Shown here one piece after another: positions 6,353-12,585 of a stretch of 17,255 nt of DNA. The DNA comes from an uncultured Eubacteriales bacterium. Its GTDB lineage: Bacteria; Bacillota; Clostridia; Oscillospirales; Oscillospiraceae. Every line of letters begins with the position of its first letter. Position 1 is the first letter of the stretch. The notes beneath the pieces are model-generated. The model saw only the letters and a program-made list of their open reading frames with translations. It searched no databases and was not told the DNA's origin. The position numbers and the translations under genes were made by a program. The stretch lies in contig URCB01000037.1 in the NCBI GenBank assembly GCA_900546255.1, forward strand, positions 1-17,255, written 5' to 3'.

Positions 6353-8130
6353 GCCTGTACCTCCTCTCTGGCCACCTTCCACTGGGCCGCGGTCTGGTAG
6401 TTGTCCCACATCTGCCGGAACAGGCCGTTCTGGGCCATCAGGTCCTGATAGGTCCCCTGTTCGGCCACAGTGCCGTCCCGGATCACATAGATCCGGTCCA
6501 CATTCCGCACGGTGGACAGGCGGTGGGCAATCATCACCACCGTCTTCCCCTGGGCCAGGTTGGCAAAGGCCGCTTGGACCTTGCTCTCGTTGTCGGGGTC
6601 CGCGAAGGCCGTGGCCTCGTCCATCAGAACGATGGGCGCGTCCTGCAGAATCACCCGGGCGATGGCGATGCGCTGCTGCTCCCCGCCGGAGAGGTAGGTT
6701 CCCCCGGCACCGATCACCGTGTCCATTCCTTGGGGGAGCTTGTCCAGGATGTCCCGGCACTGGGCCAGGTCCAGGGCACGGAGGACCTCCTCCCGGGTGG
6801 CCGAGGGCCGGCCTAGGCGGACGTTCTCCAGGATGGAGGCCTTCAGCAGGCGGCTGTTCTGGAAGACGAAGGAAACGGTGTTCATCCGCGTCTCCTTGTC
6901 CATCTGCCGGGCGTCTACCCCACCGATGCGCACCACTCCCTTTTGGGGGTCAAAGTACCGGGCCATAAGATAGGCCAGGGTGCTCTTCCCGCCCCCGGAG
7001 GGGCCCACCAAGGCCACCGTTCGCCCGGCGGGGATGGTGAGGGAGAGGTCCCGAATCACCTCGTGTTCCCCGTCGTAAGCGAAATGCACCCGTTCCAGGG
7101 CCAGGGAACCGTCCACCGGAGCTTTGGGCCGAGCAGGCTCTGGGAGCGGGGCCAGGTGCAACACGCTGTCGATCCGCTGAAGGGCGTCATCCACAATCAT
7201 GGCGTTCTCGCTCTGGAACATGATTCGGGTGAGGGTGAGGGCAATCACCGGCGTGATGATGATGTAGAAGAGCAGGTCCAGCAGGAAAGCCTGGTCTCCC
7301 CCGCCCTGGCTCAAGGCCAGGCCGCCGGCGATAAGGAAGGCAAACACCCCGTTGATGGCAGTGGTGTACCACAGCATGGGGGCCCGGAGCTCCTTGGTGT
7401 AGGCGATGACCCACACCCGGTACCGGTCGATGGAATCCTTGAACTGCCGGAAGGAGTGGATGGTTTGGCCGAAGGTCTTCACCACCGGGATGCCTCGGAC
7501 ATACTCCACCGCTTGGTTGGCCATGTCGTCCAAGGCGTTTTGGTACTCCTTCATCTTCTCCTTCATCCCTGCACCGGTCATCCGCACCATGATGAGAAAG
7601 CCCAGGGCTACCGGCACCAGGCTCAGCAGACCCAGCCGCCAGTCAAAGACGAAGAGGAGCACCAGCAGCCCGCAAGGGGTGGCAATGGCCCCTGCCCGGT
7701 CGGGAAGCTGGTGGGCCAGATAGGTCTCTGTGGCTCCGCTGGACTCGTTGACGATTTTCCGCAGCTTTCCGCTGCCGAAGGCCTCTGCCAGGCCCAGGGG
7801 AAGGGTGACGATGTGCTCCATGGCCTGGATACGCAGGTTCGTGGCCACCCGGAAGGCCCCCATGTGGGAGCACATCAGCCCCGCAATATACACCAGCACC
7901 GCCAGCACTGAGCTGCCCACCGCCAGCCAGCCGTATTCTACCAGGTGCTGGGCTTGGGCAAAGTGTGGGGCCACGGCCAGCACCTCCTCCAGAATCTTCC
8001 AGATGTACCAAAAGGGCACCAGGGCCAGCAGGGCACTGCCCGCCGAGAGCACCCAGGAGGCGTAGAGCAGGAAACGGTGCCCCTCTGCATAGCCCAACAG
8101 GCGGGAGAGGTTGGATGGTTTCTTCTTCAT
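6349..8130 (-). CDS. ABC half-transporter, exporter fold, first subunit
   Basis: This 593-residue protein has the same fold as its downstream partner: membrane helices in about 15-300, then an ATPase domain with Walker A GPSGGGKS (376-383), Q-loop Q424, signature LSGGEQQR (480-487), Walker B IVLMDEATA (500-508) and H-loop H536. The D-loop reads AFADPDNE rather than the usual SLD. From memory, ATAFADP is typical of half-transporters of the siderophore-importing YbtP/YbtQ and IrtA/IrtB type; this points to, but does not prove, an iron-chelate role. No siderophore-interacting FAD domain is present. An AGGAGG-rich stretch (8143-8149) lies about 12 bases before the ATG. The gene is 92 bases downstream of the TetR gene, with a palindrome in between, so it is probably under TetR control. 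Confidence 0.92.
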   Translation of the reverse strand: MKKKPSNLSRLLGYAEGHRFLLYASWVLSAGSALLALVPFWYIWKILEEVLAVAPHFAQAQHLVEYGWLAVGSSVLAVLVYIAGLMCSHMGAFRVATNLRIQAMEHIVTLPLGLAEAFGSGKLRKIVNESSGATETYLAHQLPDRAGAIATPCGLLVLLFVFDWRLGLLSLVPVALGFLIMVRMTGAGMKEKMKEYQNALDDMANQAVEYVRGIPVVKTFGQTIHSFRQFKDSIDRYRVWVIAYTKELRAPMLWYTTAINGVFAFLIAGGLALSQGGGDQAFLLDLLFYIIITPVIALTLTRIMFQSENAMIVDDALQRIDSVLHLAPLPEPARPKAPVDGSLALERVHFAYDGEHEVIRDLSLTIPAGRTVALVGPSGGGKSTLAYLMARYFDPQKGVVRIGGVDARQMDKETRMNTVSFVFQNSRLLKASILENVRLGRPSATREEVLRALDLAQCRDILDKLPQGMDTVIGAGGTYLSGGEQQRIAIARVILQDAPIVLMDEATAFADPDNESKVQAAFANLAQGKTVVMIAHRLSTVRNVDRIYVIRDGTVAEQGTYQDLMAQNGLFRQMWDNYQTAAQWKVAREEVQA

Positions 8131-8178
8131 GGGAAAGAATCTCCTCCTTTTTCTGTGTTTTAGAAAAACGCACTGCGT

Positions 8179-8204
8179 CGATAGTTAGCTAAAGCTAACT
8201 ATCG
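8179..8204. promoter_or_regulatory. 26-base palindrome, probable operator for the ABC genes
   Basis: CGATAGTTAGCT (8179-8190) and AGCTAACTATCG (8193-8204) are exact reverse complements around a central AA. The site lies between the TetR gene and the first ABC gene, where a repressor would block the ABC promoter. Its length and symmetry suit a TetR-family dimer or pair of dimers. The GTTAG/CTAAC half-sites also resemble DtxR/IdeR-type iron boxes, so a metal-dependent repressor is an alternative. The flanking -35 and -10 elements are not clear. Confidence 0.7.
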
Positions 8205-8222
8205 TGGGAAAAAGATGGGGCA

Positions 8223-8843
8223 TTATGTCTGCCCCATCATTTTCATCCACCCTGCGGTGTAAAAGGCCCGCATCTCTTGGAGATACCGTTCCGCTGCCGG
8301 CAGCGGCATGGCGTGGATCACCAGTTCGAAAAAGGCCCGGAACATCCCTGTGACCAAGATATGCTCCAGCTGCGGGTCAATCCGCGGGGAGGGCATCCCC
8401 AGGCTGCCCAGCACGTCCTGGTAGTTGTGGGTGGCCTGGATCTCCACGGCCACCATCTCATCCACCAGATCGGCGTACCGGGTGCCTTCGGCGCAGCACA
8501 GCAGCAGCTGGCAAGCCTCCAGGTGGTCGTAGGCATAGTGGAGGATGTCCTCCATACACCGGCCGGAAACTTGGCTCAACTGGTCCACCTGCCGCTGGGG
8601 CGGCAAGGCAGCAAAGGCCTGCTGGGCCTGGAGAAAGCGGCCCAGGATGTAGTCATAGGCCGGGCCCACCAGGGCGGCAAAGAGGTCTGCCTTGCTCCGG
8701 TAGTAGCCATAAAAGGCCCCAGTGGTCATCCCCACGGACTGGACAATCTTCCGCAGGGAGGCCCTTTGAAAGCCTTTGGCCAAAAACTCCTGCCGAGCCG
8801 CCTGGTGGATGCGCTCCAGGGTGGTCAGCGGTTGGGTTGACAC
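8223..8843 (-). CDS. TetR/AcrR-family transcriptional regulator
   Basis: This is a 206-residue DNA-binding regulator. Residues about 8-55 form the TetR helix-turn-helix domain; the recognition region is VGMTTGAFYGYYRSKADLF (37-55), a classic TetR pattern. The rest is an all-helical ligand-binding and dimerisation domain with a hydrophobic segment near the C-terminus, as usual for the family. I chose the GTG at 8843 because AAAGGAGG (8851-8858) lies 7 bases upstream; the longer GTG start at 8864 would place the ribosome site inside the gene. It lies directly upstream of the two ABC genes on the same strand and probably represses them through the palindrome at 8179-8204. Its ligand is unknown. 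Confidence 0.9.
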   Translation of the reverse strand: MSTQPLTTLERIHQAARQEFLAKGFQRASLRKIVQSVGMTTGAFYGYYRSKADLFAALVGPAYDYILGRFLQAQQAFAALPPQRQVDQLSQVSGRCMEDILHYAYDHLEACQLLLCCAEGTRYADLVDEMVAVEIQATHNYQDVLGSLGMPSPRIDPQLEHILVTGMFRAFFELVIHAMPLPAAERYLQEMRAFYTAGWMKMMGQT

Positions 8844-8865
8844 AGCGCGCCTCCTTTGTAACACC

Positions 8866-8877
8866 GTGATATAACAC
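8866..8877. promoter_or_regulatory. Imperfect palindrome in the tetR promoter region
   Basis: GTGATATAACAC matches its own reverse complement at 10 of 12 positions. On the minus strand it overlaps a TTATAT-like -10 sequence a short distance upstream of the TetR gene's ribosome site. It could be a weak autoregulatory site, but its sequence does not match the 8179-8204 palindrome. No convincing -35 was found. Confidence 0.25.
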
Positions 8878-8943
8878 TGCTATACTACACCCGTTGTCCT
8901 CTGTTTGTCCTGCCGGAAAGGCCCATGTCCTGCCCGCCTGGAC

Positions 8944-8985
8944 AAAAAAATACCCGGCACCCAGGAAATCTCCTGCATGCCGGGT
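8944..8985 (-). terminator. Intrinsic terminator of the ychF-SDR-phospholipase operon
   Basis: The outer stem ACCCGGCA (8952-8959) pairs with TGCCGGGT (8978-8985), and a second stem CAGGA (8962-8966) pairs with TCCTG (8971-8975) around AATC. On the minus strand the hairpin is followed by seven T residues after one A. It starts 24 bases after the stop of the phospholipase-like gene, separating that operon from tetR. Confidence 0.92.
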
Positions 8986-9009
8986 CAGTGGTTGGGAGGT
9001 GTGTTGGAC

Positions 9010-9765
9010 TCACTCCGCCGCAGGCATACGGCGAAGGTCTGCCAGGCGCTGTTGTCCGGCCGGGCGCCGCCCGGTGCGGGACAGGAGCAGCTCTTGCCTG
9101 GGGCTGTCTGCCTGGCTGGGAATCTGAACCAGGATTTTTTCCAATTCCCGGGCCGCCGGGGCGATCTGCGCCTCCATCCGGTCCCGGAGTTCTTTGGCCT
9201 GCACTTTTTCTTTGGCCCGAACGCCGGCGGACATGGGCCGGCCAGGGCCACAAAACACATTGCTCAGGGTGGCCATCCGCCACAGACCGCTGAGGTAAGC
9301 CCGTGCCCCCAAGGGGGCCAGCATCCCTGCTGCAGCCAGGGCGGTGCGGTCTTTCCCCTCGGTGCAGACCTTGGGGGAATTGGCCTGGCGCTTCTCCTCC
9401 AGCAGGAGGAGGTCCAGGGCGATCTCCAGGCGGAAGTGGGAGGACCCCTCCTCCATCCACTGGTAGATCTGGGGGTGCACGGTGTCGTCCAGCAGCTGGT
9501 GCAGGACGTAACCGCCGGCAAAGCTGCGGGCGGTGGCGCTCCCCTTTTGGAGGGCTTTGCTCAGACCGGGGAGGGACTCTGTCCGCCAGTTCTTGTGAAG
9601 CCGGTCAGAAATGTGTTTGGTCAGAAGGGAAAAAATCAACGGGTCCGGCCCATACAGGCCCAGGTGAAAGGCCGGCATATCGCCGGAAACGTGGGTACGG
9701 AGGTCTGCCGGGAGCTGCTCCAGGACCCGCAGACCGAAGTACGTGTGTGCGTTGTGATCGGCCAT
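9010..9765 (-). CDS. Zinc-dependent phospholipase C-like protein, cytoplasmic
   Basis: This 251-residue protein resembles the zinc-dependent phospholipase C family (Zn_dep_PLPC) in its N-terminal half. Visible features are NAHTYFG near the N-terminus (H7), LGLYGPDP (36-42, D41), the metal-binding run GYVLHQLLDDTVHP (85-98, with H89, D93, H97) and H110 with E114. These fit the family's His/Asp/Glu three-zinc site. Residues beyond about 180 are less conserved and basic. Unlike secreted clostridial alpha-toxins it has no signal peptide and no C-terminal C2-like membrane-binding domain, so an intracellular role is likely and the substrate is unknown. AAGGAGG lies 8 bases before the ATG at 9765, which is preferred over an in-frame extension into the SDR gene. 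The SDR gene ends 91 bases upstream and a strong terminator follows. Confidence 0.8.
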   Translation of the reverse strand: MADHNAHTYFGLRVLEQLPADLRTHVSGDMPAFHLGLYGPDPLIFSLLTKHISDRLHKNWRTESLPGLSKALQKGSATARSFAGGYVLHQLLDDTVHPQIYQWMEEGSSHFRLEIALDLLLLEEKRQANSPKVCTEGKDRTALAAAGMLAPLGARAYLSGLWRMATLSNVFCGPGRPMSAGVRAKEKVQAKELRDRMEAQIAPAARELEKILVQIPSQADSPRQELLLSRTGRRPAGQQRLADLRRMPAAE

Positions 9766-9856
9766 AGGCACCGCCTCCTTCTTTCTAAAGATAGGATACA
9801 CCTTTTGGCCGGAAGATTCTACGATAAAATGTGAACAATTTTTGAACTTCCCCCAT

Positions 9857-10594
9857 TCAGATGATGAATCCCCCATTGGGCGCCAGCACTTGGCCGGTGA
9901 AGAAGTCCCCCGCCGGGCTGGCCAAAAACCAGATGGCTTGGGCCACGTCCTCCGGGGTGCCCAGGCGCTCCAAGGGGGTCTCCTCCGCCAGGGCGGCCCG
10001 GGTTTCCGGGGAAAGGGCACCGTTCATGGCCGTGTCAATCACCCCGGGGGCCACGCAGTTGACGGTGATCCCCGAGGGGCCCACCTCCTTGGCCAGGGCG
10101 CGGGTCAGGCCGATGACCCCCGCCTTGGCCGCCGAGTAGGCCACCTCACAGGAGGCCCCCACCTGTCCCCACATGGAGGAGAGGGTGATGATCTTCCCCG
10201 CCTTTCGGGAAATCATGTGGGGCAGGGCCGCCTGGCAGCAGTGGAACACTCCGTCCAAGTTCACCCCCAGCATCTGGCGCCAACTGTCCAGGGAGATGTC
10301 GGTGAACAGCTCCTGCCGGGCCAGGCCCGCGTTGCACACCAGCACGTCCAGGTGGCCGAAATCCTGGAGGAACCCCTCCATCACCTGATCCACCTGGGCC
10401 CGCTCGGCCACATCCCCGGGGTAGAGGCCCACTGGCCCCCCCAGGGCCCGCAGCTCCTGGGCCAGGGCCTGGGCCCGGGCCAGATCCGTGTGACAGTGGA
10501 GGCCAACCCCCCAGCCCTCCTGGGCAAACCGCCGGGCCGCTGCCGCCCCGATCCCCCGGGAGGAGCCGGTGATGAGCACCGTCCGCTTAGACAT
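9857..10594 (-). CDS. Short-chain dehydrogenase/reductase, FabG-like (possible EF-P 5-aminopentanone reductase)
   Basis: This is a 245-residue classical SDR with a Rossmann fold. The cofactor motif is TGSSRGIG (9-16), followed by NAG (88-90), catalytic N112, S140, Y153 and K157 (YSAAK), and the VAPGVIDT loop (181-188). Family members are usually NAD(P)H-dependent ketone reductases. The motif SSMWGQVGASCEV (139-151) matches what I recall of Clostridia and Bacillus proteins of the YmfI group, which reduce 5-aminopentanone on elongation factor P; a 3-oxoacyl-ACP reductase is the alternative. No fatty-acid synthesis genes are adjacent. The start overlaps the end of ychF by 8 bases, which indicates co-translation with that translation-associated ATPase and mildly favours the EF-P role. 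Confidence 0.85.
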   Translation of the reverse strand: MSKRTVLITGSSRGIGAAAARRFAQEGWGVGLHCHTDLARAQALAQELRALGGPVGLYPGDVAERAQVDQVMEGFLQDFGHLDVLVCNAGLARQELFTDISLDSWRQMLGVNLDGVFHCCQAALPHMISRKAGKIITLSSMWGQVGASCEVAYSAAKAGVIGLTRALAKEVGPSGITVNCVAPGVIDTAMNGALSPETRAALAEETPLERLGTPEDVAQAIWFLASPAGDFFTGQVLAPNGGFII

Positions 10595-11681
10595 TGAACC
10601 GGAAAAGGACCACGTCGCCGTCCTTCATCACATAGTCCTTGCCTTCCGAGCGCACCAGGCCCTTTTCCTTGGCGGTGGTCATGGAGCCGCCGCAGGCCTC
10701 CAGATCAGCGAAGGCGACCACCTCCGCCCGGATGAACCCCCGCTCGAAGTCGGTGTGGATCTTGCCGGCGGCCTGGGGGGCCTTGGTGCCCTGGGGAATG
10801 GTCCAGGCCCGGCACTCGTCCTCCCCGCAGGTGAGGTAGGAGATGAGGCCCAGGAGGGAATAGCTGGCCCGGATCAGCCGGTCCAGACCGGACTCGGTCA
10901 CCCCCAGGTCCTCCAGGAAGAGGGCCCGGTCCTCGGGGTCCATCTGGGCGATGTCGGCCTCAATGTTGGCGCAGATGGGGATGACCTGGGCCCCCTCCTT
11001 CTCCGCAGCCTGGACCACCGCCTGGTAATAGGGGTTGTTGTCATGGTCCTTGAACCCCGCCTCGTCCAGGTTGGCGGCAAAGATCACCGGTTTCAGGGTG
11101 AGCAGGTCGGAGGTGGCCAGAATGGCCTTCTCCTCCTCGTCACAGGGGTAGCTCCGGGCAGACTTGCCGTCGTTGAGCCAGTCCCGCAGGCCCTTAAAGA
11201 CCTCGGCGGAGTGGAGGTACTTCTTGTCCCCCTTGCCGGCCTTGGTATCCTTCTCGATGCGGCGCTCCACCATTTCCAGGTCCGCCATCACCAGTTCCAG
11301 GTCGATGATGTCGATGTCCCGGGCAGGGTCGCAGCTGCCCTCTACGTGGATGATATTGGTGTCGTCAAAGCAGCGCACCACGTGGACGATGGCGTCGGTC
11401 TCCCGGATGTTGGCCAGGAACTTGTTGCCCAGGCCCTCCCCCTTGGAGGCCCCCTTCACCAGGCCCGCGATGTCCACAAACTCAATGACTGCCGGGGTGG
11501 TCTTCTTGGGCTGATAGATCTCAGCCAGCTTGTCCAGCCGCTCATCGGGGACGGTGACCATGCCCACGTTGGGGTCGATGGTGCAGAAGGGGTAGTTGGC
11601 AGATTCCGCCCCGGCGTTGGTGATGGCGTTAAACAGGGTGCTCTTGCCCACGTTGGGCAGGCCCACGATTCCCAGTTTCAT
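10587..11681 (-). CDS. ychF: Ribosome-associated ATPase YchF (Obg-like)
   Basis: The 364-residue length matches YchF (about 363). The P-loop is GLPNVGKST (7-15). The switch region contains FVDIAGLVKGASKGEGLG (68-85). The nucleotide-specificity motif is NLDE (204-207) instead of the NKxD of GTPases, the hallmark of this ATP-using branch. A coiled-coil-like segment lies in about 130-165 and a TGS domain covers the last 80 residues. C33 in YPFCTID corresponds to the redox-sensitive cysteine region of the E. coli protein. YchF binds ribosomes and affects the stress response. The ATG at 11681 is used because the GxxxxGKST core starts seven residues in; upstream in-frame starts enter the promoter region. 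AAAGGA lies about 12 bases upstream, a weaker site than its neighbours. A promoter sits at 11749-11777. Confidence 0.96.
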   Translation of the reverse strand: MKLGIVGLPNVGKSTLFNAITNAGAESANYPFCTIDPNVGMVTVPDERLDKLAEIYQPKKTTPAVIEFVDIAGLVKGASKGEGLGNKFLANIRETDAIVHVVRCFDDTNIIHVEGSCDPARDIDIIDLELVMADLEMVERRIEKDTKAGKGDKKYLHSAEVFKGLRDWLNDGKSARSYPCDEEEKAILATSDLLTLKPVIFAANLDEAGFKDHDNNPYYQAVVQAAEKEGAQVIPICANIEADIAQMDPEDRALFLEDLGVTESGLDRLIRASYSLLGLISYLTCGEDECRAWTIPQGTKAPQAAGKIHTDFERGFIRAEVVAFADLEACGGSMTTAKEKGLVRSEGKDYVMKDGDVVLFRFNV

Positions 11682-11748
11682 GGTGTTGTCCAGTCCTTTC
11701 TCTGTGGGGGCAGCGCCGGCCTGCCGGCCCGCCCCGTATGTCGGCTCT

Positions 11749-11777
11749 ATTATAGAGGAAACCAGAAGAAAACACAA
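11749..11777 (-). promoter_or_regulatory. Promoter of the ychF operon
   Basis: On the minus strand TTGTGT (11777-11772) is followed by a 17-base spacer and a perfect TATAAT (11754-11749). The -10 lies about 68 bases before the ychF start. It is the best sigma-A match upstream of this operon. Confidence 0.75.
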
Positions 11778-11849
11778 GGGGAAGCCCCATCCAGACTGCA
11801 TCACCAAAAGGCACCGTCATTTTCCCCAAAAAGAAGGATTTCCTGCATA

Positions 11850-11892
11850 TCAGGGAAATTATTCTTTTGTACGACAAGCTGAATTTCCCTGA
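11850..11892. repeat. 11-bp perfect inverted repeat between divergent promoters
   Basis: TCAGGGAAATT (11850-11860) is the exact reverse complement of AATTTCCCTGA (11882-11892), with 21 bases between. A related imperfect copy, ATTTCCTG, starts at 11839. No genes converge here, so a terminator is not expected; a regulatory binding site or RNA stem is possible. Confidence 0.5.
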
Positions 11893-11948
11893 ACTGTCCC
11901 TCTTATTTTGAGGAAACCGCTTAATTTTCAACTTTTTACGGGATTATA

Positions 11949-11977
11949 TTGAATTTTTTCCGGTATTGCAGTAAAAT
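11949..11977 (+). promoter_or_regulatory. Promoter of trmL and the glycolysis cluster
   Basis: TTGAAT (11949-11954), a 17-base spacer and TAAAAT (11972-11977) form a good sigma-A promoter about 50 bases before the trmL start. The surrounding sequence is AT-rich, unlike the coding regions. Confidence 0.7.
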
Positions 11978-12026
11978 GCAGGCTGTGTTATACCGACAGT
12001 TTTTCAGGATCGAGGCGAAGGATATC

Positions 12027-12500
12027 ATGCTGAATATCGTGCTGGTGGAGCCGGAAATCCCCATGAACACCGGCAACATTGCCCGCACCTGTGCCGCTAC
12101 CCGCAGCCGGCTGCACCTGGTGGGCCCCCTGGGGTTCGACATCAGTGACCGGGCGGTGAAGCGGGCTGGCTTGGACTATTGGCACATGGTAGACCTGCGG
12201 GTGTATGATAGCTTAGAGGACCTGTTCCATCAAAACGAGATCACAGACCTCTGGCTGTCCACCACCAAGGCCCCCCGGCCCTATACCCAAGCCCAGTTCC
12301 GGGACGGGTGCTGGCTGTTCTTCGGCAAGGAAACCGCCGGCCTGCCGCAACCATTCCGGGAGGCCTTCCCGGACCGGTGCTTGCGCATCCCTATGCGGCC
12401 GGATGCCCGAAGCCTCAACCTGGCCAATTCTGTCGCCATTTTGACCTATGAAGCGCTCCGGCAGCTGGACTTTCCCCAGCTGCGCGGAGAGGGAGACTGA
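12027..12500 (+). CDS. trmL: tRNA (cytidine/uridine-2'-O)-methyltransferase TrmL, SPOUT family
   Basis: This 157-residue protein is the typical length of TrmL, which uses S-adenosylmethionine to methylate the 2'-OH of the wobble nucleotide 34 of leucine tRNAs. Family motifs are present: N14-T-G-N-I-A-R20, the cofactor-knot segment FGKETAGLP (99-107), RIPM (120-123) and RSLNLANSVAI (128-138), which form the trefoil knot. The ATG at 12027 is chosen because conservation starts at LNIVLVEP and GAAGGA lies just upstream; an upstream TTG in the same frame would overlap the promoter. It heads the plus-strand cluster, 85 bases before pgk, and may be co-transcribed with glycolysis genes by position rather than function. 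Confidence 0.93.
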   Translation: MLNIVLVEPEIPMNTGNIARTCAATRSRLHLVGPLGFDISDRAVKRAGLDYWHMVDLRVYDSLEDLFHQNEITDLWLSTTKAPRPYTQAQFRDGCWLFFGKETAGLPQPFREAFPDRCLRIPMRPDARSLNLANSVAILTYEALRQLDFPQLRGEGD

Positions 12501-12504
12501 AGGG

Positions 12505-12554
12505 GGCGGCCGTCTCCGCTCTTGCAGATTCCCCGGGAATCTGGAGGCGCCGCC
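12505..12554 (+). promoter_or_regulatory. Nested hairpin in the trmL-pgk gap
   Basis: CAGATTCCC (12525-12533) pairs with GGGAATCTG (12535-12543) around a single C, and an outer GGCGGC (12505-12510) can pair with GCCGCC (12549-12554). No T tract follows, so it is not an obvious terminator. It lies just before the pgk ribosome site and could act as an mRNA processing or stability element. The function is unproven. Confidence 0.4.
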
Positions 12555-12585
12555 TGACAAAATTGAAAAGAAGGGGCTTGTTCTG

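Larger units (their letters stand above)
11682..12026. other. Divergent intergenic region, AT-rich, 345 bases
   Basis: This gap separates the minus-strand ychF operon from the plus-strand trmL-glycolysis cluster. It holds one sigma-A-type promoter in each direction, an 11-bp inverted repeat between them, and in the ychF leader a small GCCGGC-CT-GCCGGC hairpin (11715-11728). No RNA gene or riboswitch was recognised. Short frames here lack ribosome sites and look like noise. Confidence 0.8.

Noticed and set aside
4589..6760. A longer reading of the second ABC protein with about 136 extra N-terminal residues
   Set aside because: The extra part is a Gly/Pro/Arg-rich out-of-frame shadow of the upstream ABC gene; the ATG at 6352 overlaps that gene's stop and begins the conserved domain.
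10569..11882. A 437-residue plus-strand frame opposite ychF
   Set aside because: It is antisense to a clear ychF gene, has low-complexity Gly/Val/Leu composition and no ribosome site; GC-rich genes often leave open antisense frames.
11949..12026. Earlier TTG start for trmL
   Set aside because: It would begin inside the -35 promoter element and add a segment with no SPOUT-family similarity.
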